The notes under the pieces were generated by a model. It searched no databases. It worked only from the letters and a program-made list of their open reading frames with translations, and was not told where the DNA came from. A DNA stretch of 64,000 nucleotides from Rhizobium sp. NXC14 (lineage in GTDB: Bacteria > Pseudomonadota > Alphaproteobacteria > Rhizobiales > Rhizobiaceae). Positions within the stretch are counted from its first letter, which is position 1. Each line of letters begins with the position of its first letter. Where the stretch lies: the NCBI RefSeq assembly GCF_002117485.1, contig NZ_CP021032.1, forward strand, positions 434,001 to 498,000, written 5' to 3'. Made by a program: the position numbers and the translations under genes. Below are positions 7,538-14,916 of the stretch, in pieces.

Positions 7538-9499
7538 ATGCTCAGCCGCAAAGCCATCCTAGCCGCAGCCACATGTCTTTCGCTTTTTTCACCGATCCCC
7601 GAGGTCGGGGCGCAGGACGAACGCACGCTGACGGAAGCGCCGGCTCAGAGCGGGCCGGTCAGCATCACCTTCGATCGCGCCGAGGCGAAATATGCCATCG
7701 GCGAAGTCGTCGGCCTCTTCATCCAGTCGACCGAGAACGCCTATGTTACGGTGCTGAACGTCTCGCCGAACGGCTCCGTCACCAAGCTCTTCCCGAACAA
7801 GTACCAGACCGATGCGCTCGTTGCCGCCGGCAAGCGCGTGCAGGTGCCGGATCCGGCAAGCGGCGCCAGGCTGCAGGTGTCAGGCCCGGTCGGGCAGGAG
7901 CAGATCAAGGTCTTCTATTCCTCCAAGCCGCTGACCATCTTCGCCGATCTCGGCGGCAGCGGCAGCGGCATGTTCCGCTCGATCGACGGCGGTATGGATG
8001 CCGTCTCCCGCAGCCTCGAAGAAGCCCGCAGCCTCGGCACCAAGATCAGCAGCAAGACGCTGACGCTGACCACCGTCGACAGCGCGGCGGCCCTGCCGCC
8101 CTCCGCCGTCCCGCCGGTCGCCGCCGTTCCCGCCGCAAAACCCGCGCCGGTCGAACAGGCGGCAAAGCCAGCCGTTCCGCCGAAACCCGCTGTCACTCCG
8201 AAGCCGAAACCGGCCGTCAAACCCGATGTCGCCAAAAAGCCTGAGGTGGTCGAAAAGCCGAAGGCGGCGCCCAAACCCGTCGAACAGGCGACCACACAGC
8301 CGCCGAAGAAATACAAGATCGTCACCAATCTGGCGCCCGGCCAGGAGCTCGCCGCCGACGAGCTGCAGCTGATCGGCCCGGCCGACACCACCGCCTCCAC
8401 CCGCCCCAACCAATATAAACAACCGAGCCAATATCAGCAGCCATATAAGCAGCCGACCCAGTCTGCCCAGACCAATATGCCAAAGCTGCCGATGCCGCAG
8501 ATCAAGATGCCGCAATTCAAGCTTCCCGGCGGTTTCAGCATCAAGATGCCGCCGTTGAGCTTCGGCCGTTCGGCCGAACCCGGCCAGGCCGGAGAGGAGA
8601 TCGAGGTTGCCAATGCCGATACTCCGGCCTGCAACGCCCTGCTCGACAAGCTGAACACCGCCGTTGCCGCCAAGGACATCACCGCTGCCGCTTCCGAGGC
8701 CGATGCCATCGCCGTCAGCGCCGAATGCGGCCAGTTTCAGGTGAACGCCCAGCGCCGCGTCGCAGCCCTGAGGCTTGCCGCCGCTCAGGAGATGATGGCG
8801 GCCGACAAGCCGGTCGCGGAGTATGAACCGCTGCTCGTCGCCGCCGACAGCCCGCAGGTGCTCTGGCAGGCCTCCGCCACGCTCGGCGAGATCTATTTCT
8901 CCGCCCGCCGCTTTGCCGATGCCGCCGCCGATTACCAGCAGGCGATCGAAATCATCAAGAACGAGACCCGCACGCCGAAGGCGCCGCCGGCCGAGACAAT
9001 CTCCGATCTCATCCAGCGCGCCGCCCAGGCCCGGATTCTTGCCGCCAACCCGACCAGTGACAATCCGCAGGGCAGCTTCGTGCCGGCCGAAAAGGATCAC
9101 CGCAGCGGCGTGCTCGGCGGCATCTATTCGGAAAATGTGCGCGGCATCGTGCCGGTCTCCATCCCGGTGCCGATCACCTTCGATTTCGACAAATCGACCT
9201 TCACCTCGATCGGCACCGAAGCCGCTGAGGAATTGCTGGAGGCGCTGAAGGAGCAGAAGCCCGGCCGCATCATCCTCATCGGCCATACCGATCGCAAAGG
9301 CGGCGACGATTATAATCAGAAGCTTTCCGAGCGCCGCGCCCAGGCCGTTGCCGATTTCCTGAAAAACCACGGCATCGACGCCACGATCGATGCCGAAGGC
9401 CGCGGCGCCTCCGAGCCGGTGGACGTGACCGCCACCGCCAACCTCACCGAAGACGATATCGACGCGCTCAACCGCCGCGTCGAATGGCGCCGCGAATAG
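7538..9499 (+). CDS. DUF4384 - OmpA-like outer-envelope protein
   Basis: 653 aa; the ATG follows a strong GGGGGAGG. Residues 1-25 are a signal peptide. Residues ~35-140 are a DUF4384-type beta domain (FDRAEAKYAIGEVVGLFIQS, then the family-like KLFPNKYQTD). A long Pro/Lys/Ala-rich linker with Q-rich stretches follows (~185-340). Residues ~520-653 are an OmpA/MotB peptidoglycan-binding domain, with DFDKSTF, GHTDRKG and LSERRAQAV matching the conserved Asp/Arg contacts with diaminopimelate. The protein should reach across the periplasm and hold on to peptidoglycan. It is the first gene of the operon running to 17322. DUF4384 recurs in the next two genes, suggesting a shared binding partner or mutual contacts. 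Confidence 0.88.
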   Translation: MLSRKAILAAATCLSLFSPIPEVGAQDERTLTEAPAQSGPVSITFDRAEAKYAIGEVVGLFIQSTENAYVTVLNVSPNGSVTKLFPNKYQTDALVAAGKRVQVPDPASGARLQVSGPVGQEQIKVFYSSKPLTIFADLGGSGSGMFRSIDGGMDAVSRSLEEARSLGTKISSKTLTLTTVDSAAALPPSAVPPVAAVPAAKPAPVEQAAKPAVPPKPAVTPKPKPAVKPDVAKKPEVVEKPKAAPKPVEQATTQPPKKYKIVTNLAPGQELAADELQLIGPADTTASTRPNQYKQPSQYQQPYKQPTQSAQTNMPKLPMPQIKMPQFKLPGGFSIKMPPLSFGRSAEPGQAGEEIEVANADTPACNALLDKLNTAVAAKDITAAASEADAIAVSAECGQFQVNAQRRVAALRLAAAQEMMAADKPVAEYEPLLVAADSPQVLWQASATLGEIYFSARRFADAAADYQQAIEIIKNETRTPKAPPAETISDLIQRAAQARILAANPTSDNPQGSFVPAEKDHRSGVLGGIYSENVRGIVPVSIPVPITFDFDKSTFTSIGTEAAEELLEALKEQKPGRIILIGHTDRKGGDDYNQKLSERRAQAVADFLKNHGIDATIDAEGRGASEPVDVTATANLTEDDIDALNRRVEWRRE

Positions 9500-9521
9500 A
9501 GGGGGCGAGGGGGAACCGGCC

Positions 9522-11138
9522 ATGTCCACATTCGCTCCCATGGCCGCCGCACTCGCCCTTCTTGCCCTGGCGGGCACCGATGGCCTTGCCAGGACGATCG
9601 AAGCTCCCGAGCGCGGCACGGTCAGAGCCGTTCTGATCGGCATCGATCTCTATCGCAATGTCCCGCCGCTGCACGGCGCCGTCGCCGATGCCGAGGATCT
9701 TTCCCTGTCGCTGCGCTCGCTCGGCGTTAAGGACATGACGCTCTTGAAGAACGGCGCCGCCGATCGCCAGGGCATCTTCGATGCGATCGGCGCCCTCACG
9801 GAAAGGGCAGGCGAGGGCGATCTCATCGTGCTCGGCATTGCTGGCCATGGATCGAGCGAGCCGGAGCGCGTCAAGGGCTCGAAACCGAGCGGTCGCGACG
9901 AGGTCTATGTGCTGGCCGGCTTCGATACGAGGCTGCCGGGATCGCGCGAGCGCATCTTCGGCGACGAATTCAAGGTGCTGATCCACAAGCTGGAGCAAAA
10001 AGGCGCCGAGGTCCTGTTCATCGCCGATACCTGCCATGCCGGCGGCATGACCCGCAACGTCGATCCGCGCGGCGCCGAGATCACCTGGCGCCAGGCGCCG
10101 TCCTATATGATCGAGGAGGATGACCTCGCGCCGATTTCGACCACATCAGATGCCCTCTCCACCGGCTTCGATTACAAGCGGCTGACCTTCCTGGCCGCCG
10201 TCGACGACAACACCAAATCGCCGGAGATCTCGATTCCCGGCATCGCTGAGAAGCGCGGGGCGCTGAGCTATGCCACCGCTCGCGCCTTCGAAGGGGCGGC
10301 CGACCGCAACGGCGACGGCACTGTGACCCGCCGCGAGCTGTTCGAATATGTGCGCCAGTCGGTCTATCAGTTCACCGACCAGCGGCAGAACATCTTTACG
10401 CAAAGCTCGCCTGGGGCGGATCTCGACCACGCCGTCGTCTATGCCTATGACACGGCAGGCCCGGCGGAAGCGCAGACATCGAACGTGCCGCCACCGCCGT
10501 CCGAGCCTGCCCCGATCACCGTCGCCGCCCTCGGTTCCGAGCCGGTACTGCAGGGGATCGATCCGGCCGTCACGCCGTTCAACTTGACGGATAGCGCCCA
10601 TGCCGAACTCGTCTTCGATCCGCAAAAGCGTGAGGCGATCGCCGGCGGCGATGTCGTCGCCTCCGAAGTCGGCGCCGGCGACATGCCCTTCGTCGTCGAC
10701 CGGATGGCGGCGCTCGACACGCTGAAGCGGCTGTCGGAGATCAACCCGCAGATCGTGCGGGTGACACCATCCGACAAGGTCCATCGCGACGGCGAGCGCG
10801 TCGGCGTCACGGTGTCCGAGCTTGCCGGTCGCAAGCTCGTGCTGTTCGACGTCACCGGCGACGGCACGGTGCAGTTCCTCTATCCCGGCGACAGGGAAGC
10901 CGATGCCGACATGTCCGCAACCTTCGATCTCGATCTTTCCGTCGTCGGCCCCTTCGGTACCGACCTGCTCGTCGCCGTCACCTCGGAGGCGCCGATGCCT
11001 GGTCTGGTCGAATTCCTGAAACAGAACGACAGGCGCCGCACCGCCGGCAACATCGCCAGACATCTCGGCGAGCTTCTGCCCGAGGGCGCGCGCCTCGGAT
11101 TTACGGTCCTCTATACCTCCGCCGGAGCCAGGCTATGA
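9522..11138 (+). CDS. Secreted caspase-like (C14) protease with C-terminal DUF4384-like domain
   Basis: 538 aa, 22 bp after the previous gene. A signal peptide covers ~1-24. Residues ~33-310 form a caspase-like domain: RAVLIGIDLY strand, catalytic His109 in GIAGHGS, catalytic Cys171 in IADTCHAGG. Both catalytic residues are kept. Residues ~395-500 resemble DUF4384 (KLVLFDVTGDGTVQFLYPG). Between the two lies a Pro-rich linker. It is predicted to be a periplasmic cysteine protease, probably cutting after basic residues as bacterial caspase homologues tend to. The stop overlaps the start of the next gene by four bases (ATGA), so translation is coupled to the trypsin fusion. Confidence 0.85.
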   Translation: MSTFAPMAAALALLALAGTDGLARTIEAPERGTVRAVLIGIDLYRNVPPLHGAVADAEDLSLSLRSLGVKDMTLLKNGAADRQGIFDAIGALTERAGEGDLIVLGIAGHGSSEPERVKGSKPSGRDEVYVLAGFDTRLPGSRERIFGDEFKVLIHKLEQKGAEVLFIADTCHAGGMTRNVDPRGAEITWRQAPSYMIEEDDLAPISTTSDALSTGFDYKRLTFLAAVDDNTKSPEISIPGIAEKRGALSYATARAFEGAADRNGDGTVTRRELFEYVRQSVYQFTDQRQNIFTQSSPGADLDHAVVYAYDTAGPAEAQTSNVPPPPSEPAPITVAALGSEPVLQGIDPAVTPFNLTDSAHAELVFDPQKREAIAGGDVVASEVGAGDMPFVVDRMAALDTLKRLSEINPQIVRVTPSDKVHRDGERVGVTVSELAGRKLVLFDVTGDGTVQFLYPGDREADADMSATFDLDLSVVGPFGTDLLVAVTSEAPMPGLVEFLKQNDRRRTAGNIARHLGELLPEGARLGFTVLYTSAGARL

Positions 11139-13684
11139 GTACGTCGATCAGCAGGGTCCTCAACATTGCGGCCGTCCTTCTGCTTCTGGCCACTCCCGCC
11201 CTGGCGCAGCAGGACACGGATTTCGCCGGCGAGGATGGCGGGCGGGTGATCGGCGGCCAGGCGGCGAAGAAAGGCGAATGGCCCTGGCAGGTGAAGATCC
11301 TGGCGCCCGATCCCGAGCAGCGCGGCCGCTTCGGCGGCCATTGCGGCGGCTCGCTGATCTCCTCGCGCTGGATCCTGACCGCCGCCCATTGCGTCACCAG
11401 CGGCCGTTCCGGCAAGCAGGATCTCTTCGCCCGCGACCTCCTGATCGTCGAGGGAAAGCAGAAGGTCGACAAGGTGATCTCGGTCGACGGGCCTGACAAA
11501 CCTGGCCTCTCCGTCGAAGACGTGATCATCCACGAGGATTTCGACCGCAAGGTCTTCGCCAACGACATCGCCCTCATCAAGCTCGCCGAACCCGCCGTTT
11601 CGAAGCCGGCGATCCTCGCCTCGGCCTCGGACGAGGCCGTCGAAAGCCCCGGCCACACCGCCGTCGTCACCGGCTGGGGCTACACAAAGGCCGATCACGG
11701 CTGGGATGACAAATACCTGCCGACCGAACTGCAGGAGGTCGAGCTGCCGCTCGTCTCGCGCGAGGATTGCCGCGCCGCCTACCGCGAAAGCTCGATGCGC
11801 ATGAACCCGATCGACGAGCGCAATGTCTGCGCCGGTTATGCCGAGGGCGGCAAGGATGCTTGCCAGGGCGATAGCGGCGGGCCGCTGGTCGCGCAGCGCC
11901 CCGACAAGCGCTGGATTCAGCTCGGCATCGTCAGCTGGGGCGCCGGCTGTGCCGAGGCTGAACATTACGGCGTCTACACCCGCGTCGCCGCTTTCCGCGA
12001 CTGGATCGCCGAGAAGACCGATGGCGACGTGCCGAACGCGCCGGACACCTCAGGCGCTTCCGCCGGCGACGACCAGGTGGCGGCGATCGCCACCAAGCGC
12101 CGGCCTGCGGCGAGCGACCCGGCGGGCGGAACGACGCAAAAACAGACGCCCGCCGATGAGCTAGAGGCCAACCTTGCGATCACCACGCCGCCCGACGCTA
12201 CGAAGGCGCCAGCGGAAACGACGCAGACTCCACCCGCCGCTTCGCCCCACGTCAGCCAGCCCGAGGTTCAGGCGCCGGCTGCCGAGCTGCCGATCACCGT
12301 GCGTTCTCCCGGCGACCGCGCGCTTCTGATCGGCATCGACGACTATGAAATGCGCGAGGCGAAGCTGACGGGCTCCGTCGACGATGTGAAGGCGATGCAA
12401 CTCTTCCTCGTCAAGACGGTCGGCTACCGTCCCGAACAGATCCACACGCTCACCAACCGCAAGGCCAGCCGCGCGGCGATCCTTGCCGAAATCGACGACT
12501 GGCTGGTGCGCCAGTCGCAAGCCGGCAGCCGCGTCTTCCTCTATTTCAGCGGCCAGGGCTCCGAGGAAATGGGCGCCGAGGCGACGACGAGCCCGACACT
12601 GGTTGCCGCCGATGCCAAGCTGGTGCGCGAGGGGGCCAAGGTGACCGTCACCAACCAGATCCGCGAGACCGAAATCGCCGCCCGGCTGAACAGCCTCAAG
12701 GACCGCCGCGTCACGCTGCTGATCGATGCCTGCCATGTCGGTCCCGGCAGCCGCAGCGCGGTGGCCGCACCCGCCGGCGGCACGGTGCGCTGCCTCGGCC
12801 CGGCTTTGGCGTCGCTGCAGCCGCCGAACCGCTCCGGCAAGGAAGCCAAGTTCTCCTTCGGCGGCGAAACGGCGATGGTCTGGTCGGCCGTCAACGCAGG
12901 CCAATGGGCGCTGGTCGATACTGAGGCCAAACCGCCGCTCGGCGTCTTCACCCGCCGCTTCATCGAAGGCGTGCAGGAAGGGGTGGCGCGCGCTTCCGAC
13001 AAGCCTGAGGTCAGCAACGCCGCCCTGCTCGATTATGTCAGGCGCAAATCCGACGAATATTGCCGGGCGCACTCCGAGGACTGCCGCTTCACGCCGGTAC
13101 CGCAATTCTACGGCCTGCCGGACGCGCTCGGCCGCGATGTCGTAACCGGCGAGGAGGCAAAGACGCCGGTCGCCGCCGTCGAAAACACGTTGAAGACCGA
13201 CAATGAGGCGGGTGTTGCCGTCGACGTGCTGCCCGGCACCTCGGTCAGCATCGGCGACAAGGTGGCGATGCGCGTCTCCACCAAGAAATCAGGCTATCTG
13301 ATCCTCGTCGATATCGACGCCGCCGGCAAGCTGACGCAGCTCTATCCGAACAAGCGCTCGATGGGCCTGAAACCGACGGCCAAGGGCGGCGACAACAGGC
13401 TCGATCCGGCACGGCCGGTGGTCGTGCCCGATGCCCGCAATCCATATATCGGCTTCGAATATGTCGTCGAGGGGCCGGCCGGCGTCGGGATGGTCGTGGC
13501 CATCCTCAGCGACAAGCCGATCGAAGTGCTCGACCTGCCTGACGTGCCGACACCGCTCGTCGGCCAGCGCGCGGCCTTCAACTATGTCTACGACCTTGCC
13601 CGCAGCCTCAGGATCGTCGGCGACGACGAGACCGGCGTCCAGGGCAAATGGTCGTTCGATTCCAAATTCTATCGCATCCGCTGA
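11135..13684 (+). CDS. Trypsin-like serine protease fused to an altered caspase-like domain and DUF4384
   Basis: 849 aa, translationally coupled to the upstream caspase gene. Signal peptide ~1-24; activation site R37-VIGG; S1 domain ~38-295 with His85 (TAAHC), Asp144 (NDIAL) and Ser247 (GDSGGP), plus paired Cys. Asp241, six residues before the Ser, is the S1-pocket residue (chymotrypsin 189) that selects Arg/Lys. A Pro/Thr-rich linker leads to a caspase-like domain (~390-680) in which the expected catalytic His is Gln474 (FSGQGSE), while Cys533 (IDACHVG) is kept, so this domain is probably inactive or noncanonical. A DUF4384 domain ends the protein (~705-820, LTQLYPNK). A zymogen that can activate itself is plausible because the activation bond is Arg-Val. 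The next gene is a serpin. Confidence 0.9.
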   Translation: MSTSISRVLNIAAVLLLLATPALAQQDTDFAGEDGGRVIGGQAAKKGEWPWQVKILAPDPEQRGRFGGHCGGSLISSRWILTAAHCVTSGRSGKQDLFARDLLIVEGKQKVDKVISVDGPDKPGLSVEDVIIHEDFDRKVFANDIALIKLAEPAVSKPAILASASDEAVESPGHTAVVTGWGYTKADHGWDDKYLPTELQEVELPLVSREDCRAAYRESSMRMNPIDERNVCAGYAEGGKDACQGDSGGPLVAQRPDKRWIQLGIVSWGAGCAEAEHYGVYTRVAAFRDWIAEKTDGDVPNAPDTSGASAGDDQVAAIATKRRPAASDPAGGTTQKQTPADELEANLAITTPPDATKAPAETTQTPPAASPHVSQPEVQAPAAELPITVRSPGDRALLIGIDDYEMREAKLTGSVDDVKAMQLFLVKTVGYRPEQIHTLTNRKASRAAILAEIDDWLVRQSQAGSRVFLYFSGQGSEEMGAEATTSPTLVAADAKLVREGAKVTVTNQIRETEIAARLNSLKDRRVTLLIDACHVGPGSRSAVAAPAGGTVRCLGPALASLQPPNRSGKEAKFSFGGETAMVWSAVNAGQWALVDTEAKPPLGVFTRRFIEGVQEGVARASDKPEVSNAALLDYVRRKSDEYCRAHSEDCRFTPVPQFYGLPDALGRDVVTGEEAKTPVAAVENTLKTDNEAGVAVDVLPGTSVSIGDKVAMRVSTKKSGYLILVDIDAAGKLTQLYPNKRSMGLKPTAKGGDNRLDPARPVVVPDARNPYIGFEYVVEGPAGVGMVVAILSDKPIEVLDLPDVPTPLVGQRAAFNYVYDLARSLRIVGDDETGVQGKWSFDSKFYRIR

Positions 13685-13698
13685 AAGGGAGGCGAGTG

Positions 13699-14880
13699 AT
13701 GTCGAGATCCATTCTGCTGGCGGGCCTTTCCGCTTCCCTGATGGCGCTGGCGCCAGCCCATGCGGGCGATGCCACTGACACTCGGGCGGTGCTCGCAGCC
13801 CAGGCCGGGCTTGCCGTCGACCTGATCGACCGCACTCTGGCGAAGGAGGGGGCGGCCAATATCATGGTGTCGCCGGCAAGCCTTGCTGCCGCGCTCGGTC
13901 TCGCAGGCCTCGGCGCCTCGGACGCGGGCAAGGCGGCGATCGCCCGGGGGCTGGGTTTCGGCGATGCGGTCAAGGGGCCGGAGAAGGTGCTGGACGAGAT
14001 GACCCCGAAGACGCCGCCGGCGGCCGACGCGCCGTTGGCTTCAGGCGTTGCGATCGTCTTCGACGACAAGCTGGCGCTCGTTCCCGATGCCCTCTCCATG
14101 CTGGCCGGCCACCGTATCAAGCCGTCGATCGAGGATCTCGATCAGCCGAAATCCGTAGAGCACATCAACGGCTGGGTCAGGCAGGCGACACGCGACGCCA
14201 TTCCGGCGATCCTGGAAACGCCGCCCGGCGGCGGCTTCATCAGCCTCGGGGCGCTCTCCTTCAAGGCCCGATGGAAAACCGCCTTCGAGGCTCAGAGCCC
14301 GGCAGCCCCGTTCCGGCGGCCGGATGGCTCGACGGTCTCCGTGCCGATGATGCATCTTGCCGGCGACGGCCAGAAATTCCGCGTCGACGATCGTTTCGCA
14401 GCCGTCGACCTCGCCTATGCAGGTGGAACCTACCGCATGGTGGTGATCGCGGCGCGCTCGGAACAAGGCGTCGGCGGCGCCGATCTCAAAACCCTTGCCT
14501 CCTGGCTTCAGGGCGAGAAATTCGAACCCGCCAAGGGCGAAATCTTCCTGCCCCGCTTTTCCTTCAATGACGGGCGTGATCTGATGCCGACACTCCACGC
14601 GATGGGCCTTTCGCCCGAAAAGGCGAGCGATGCGGCTTTTCCCGGGTTCACCACGGAAAACATCAGCTTGTCGCGCGTTCTGCAGAAGACGATGATCAAG
14701 GTCGATGAGAACGGCACGGAAGCGGCGGCGGCAACGGCTGTGGTCACCGAGCGCAGCATTGATCCGAAACTGGTGCGGGTGAGCGCCGATGCCCGTTTCG
14801 CCTTCGCGCTTCGCGATACGAAAACCGGCCTTTTTCTGGCCGCCGGCCTGATCGGCGATCCGCTTCTGGCGGGTGAATGA
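13699..14880 (+). CDS. Secreted serpin (serine protease inhibitor)
   Basis: 393 aa from the ATG at 13699 (GGGAGGCGAG upstream; signal peptide ending AHA). The serpin fold is clear: NIMVSPASLAAAL (helix B), LSFKARWKTAF (strand 3A/breach region), and the reactive-loop hinge VDENGTEAAAATAV with small residues at P12-P9, as needed for loop insertion and inhibition. The loop continues VVTERSIDPK; counting from the hinge puts Arg352 at P2 or, with a one-residue shift, P1, which would suit trypsin-like targets. The trypsin encoded immediately upstream (14 bp gap) has a matching Asp in its S1 pocket. The end of the domain has LFLAAGLIGDP like the conserved FLGRV/DP tail. The pair probably forms a protease-inhibitor switch in the periplasm. 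Confidence 0.93.
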   Translation: MSRSILLAGLSASLMALAPAHAGDATDTRAVLAAQAGLAVDLIDRTLAKEGAANIMVSPASLAAALGLAGLGASDAGKAAIARGLGFGDAVKGPEKVLDEMTPKTPPAADAPLASGVAIVFDDKLALVPDALSMLAGHRIKPSIEDLDQPKSVEHINGWVRQATRDAIPAILETPPGGGFISLGALSFKARWKTAFEAQSPAAPFRRPDGSTVSVPMMHLAGDGQKFRVDDRFAAVDLAYAGGTYRMVVIAARSEQGVGGADLKTLASWLQGEKFEPAKGEIFLPRFSFNDGRDLMPTLHAMGLSPEKASDAAFPGFTTENISLSRVLQKTMIKVDENGTEAAAATAVVTERSIDPKLVRVSADARFAFALRDTKTGLFLAAGLIGDPLLAGE

Positions 14881-14916
14881 CATTTGATGAAGACAAAATG
14901 GCAGGGGGACACGTGC

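Noticed and set aside
7880..9643. 587-codon open frame on the minus strand opposite the OmpA gene
   Set aside because: Shadow of a GC-rich gene with well supported domains on the plus strand; composition (His/Arg/Gly/Leu runs) is not protein-like.
11135..13684. Reading the trypsin fusion as two genes that merged by mistake in assembly
   Set aside because: The frame is continuous through a Pro/Thr-rich linker, and the same linker-then-DUF4384 layout occurs in its neighbours.
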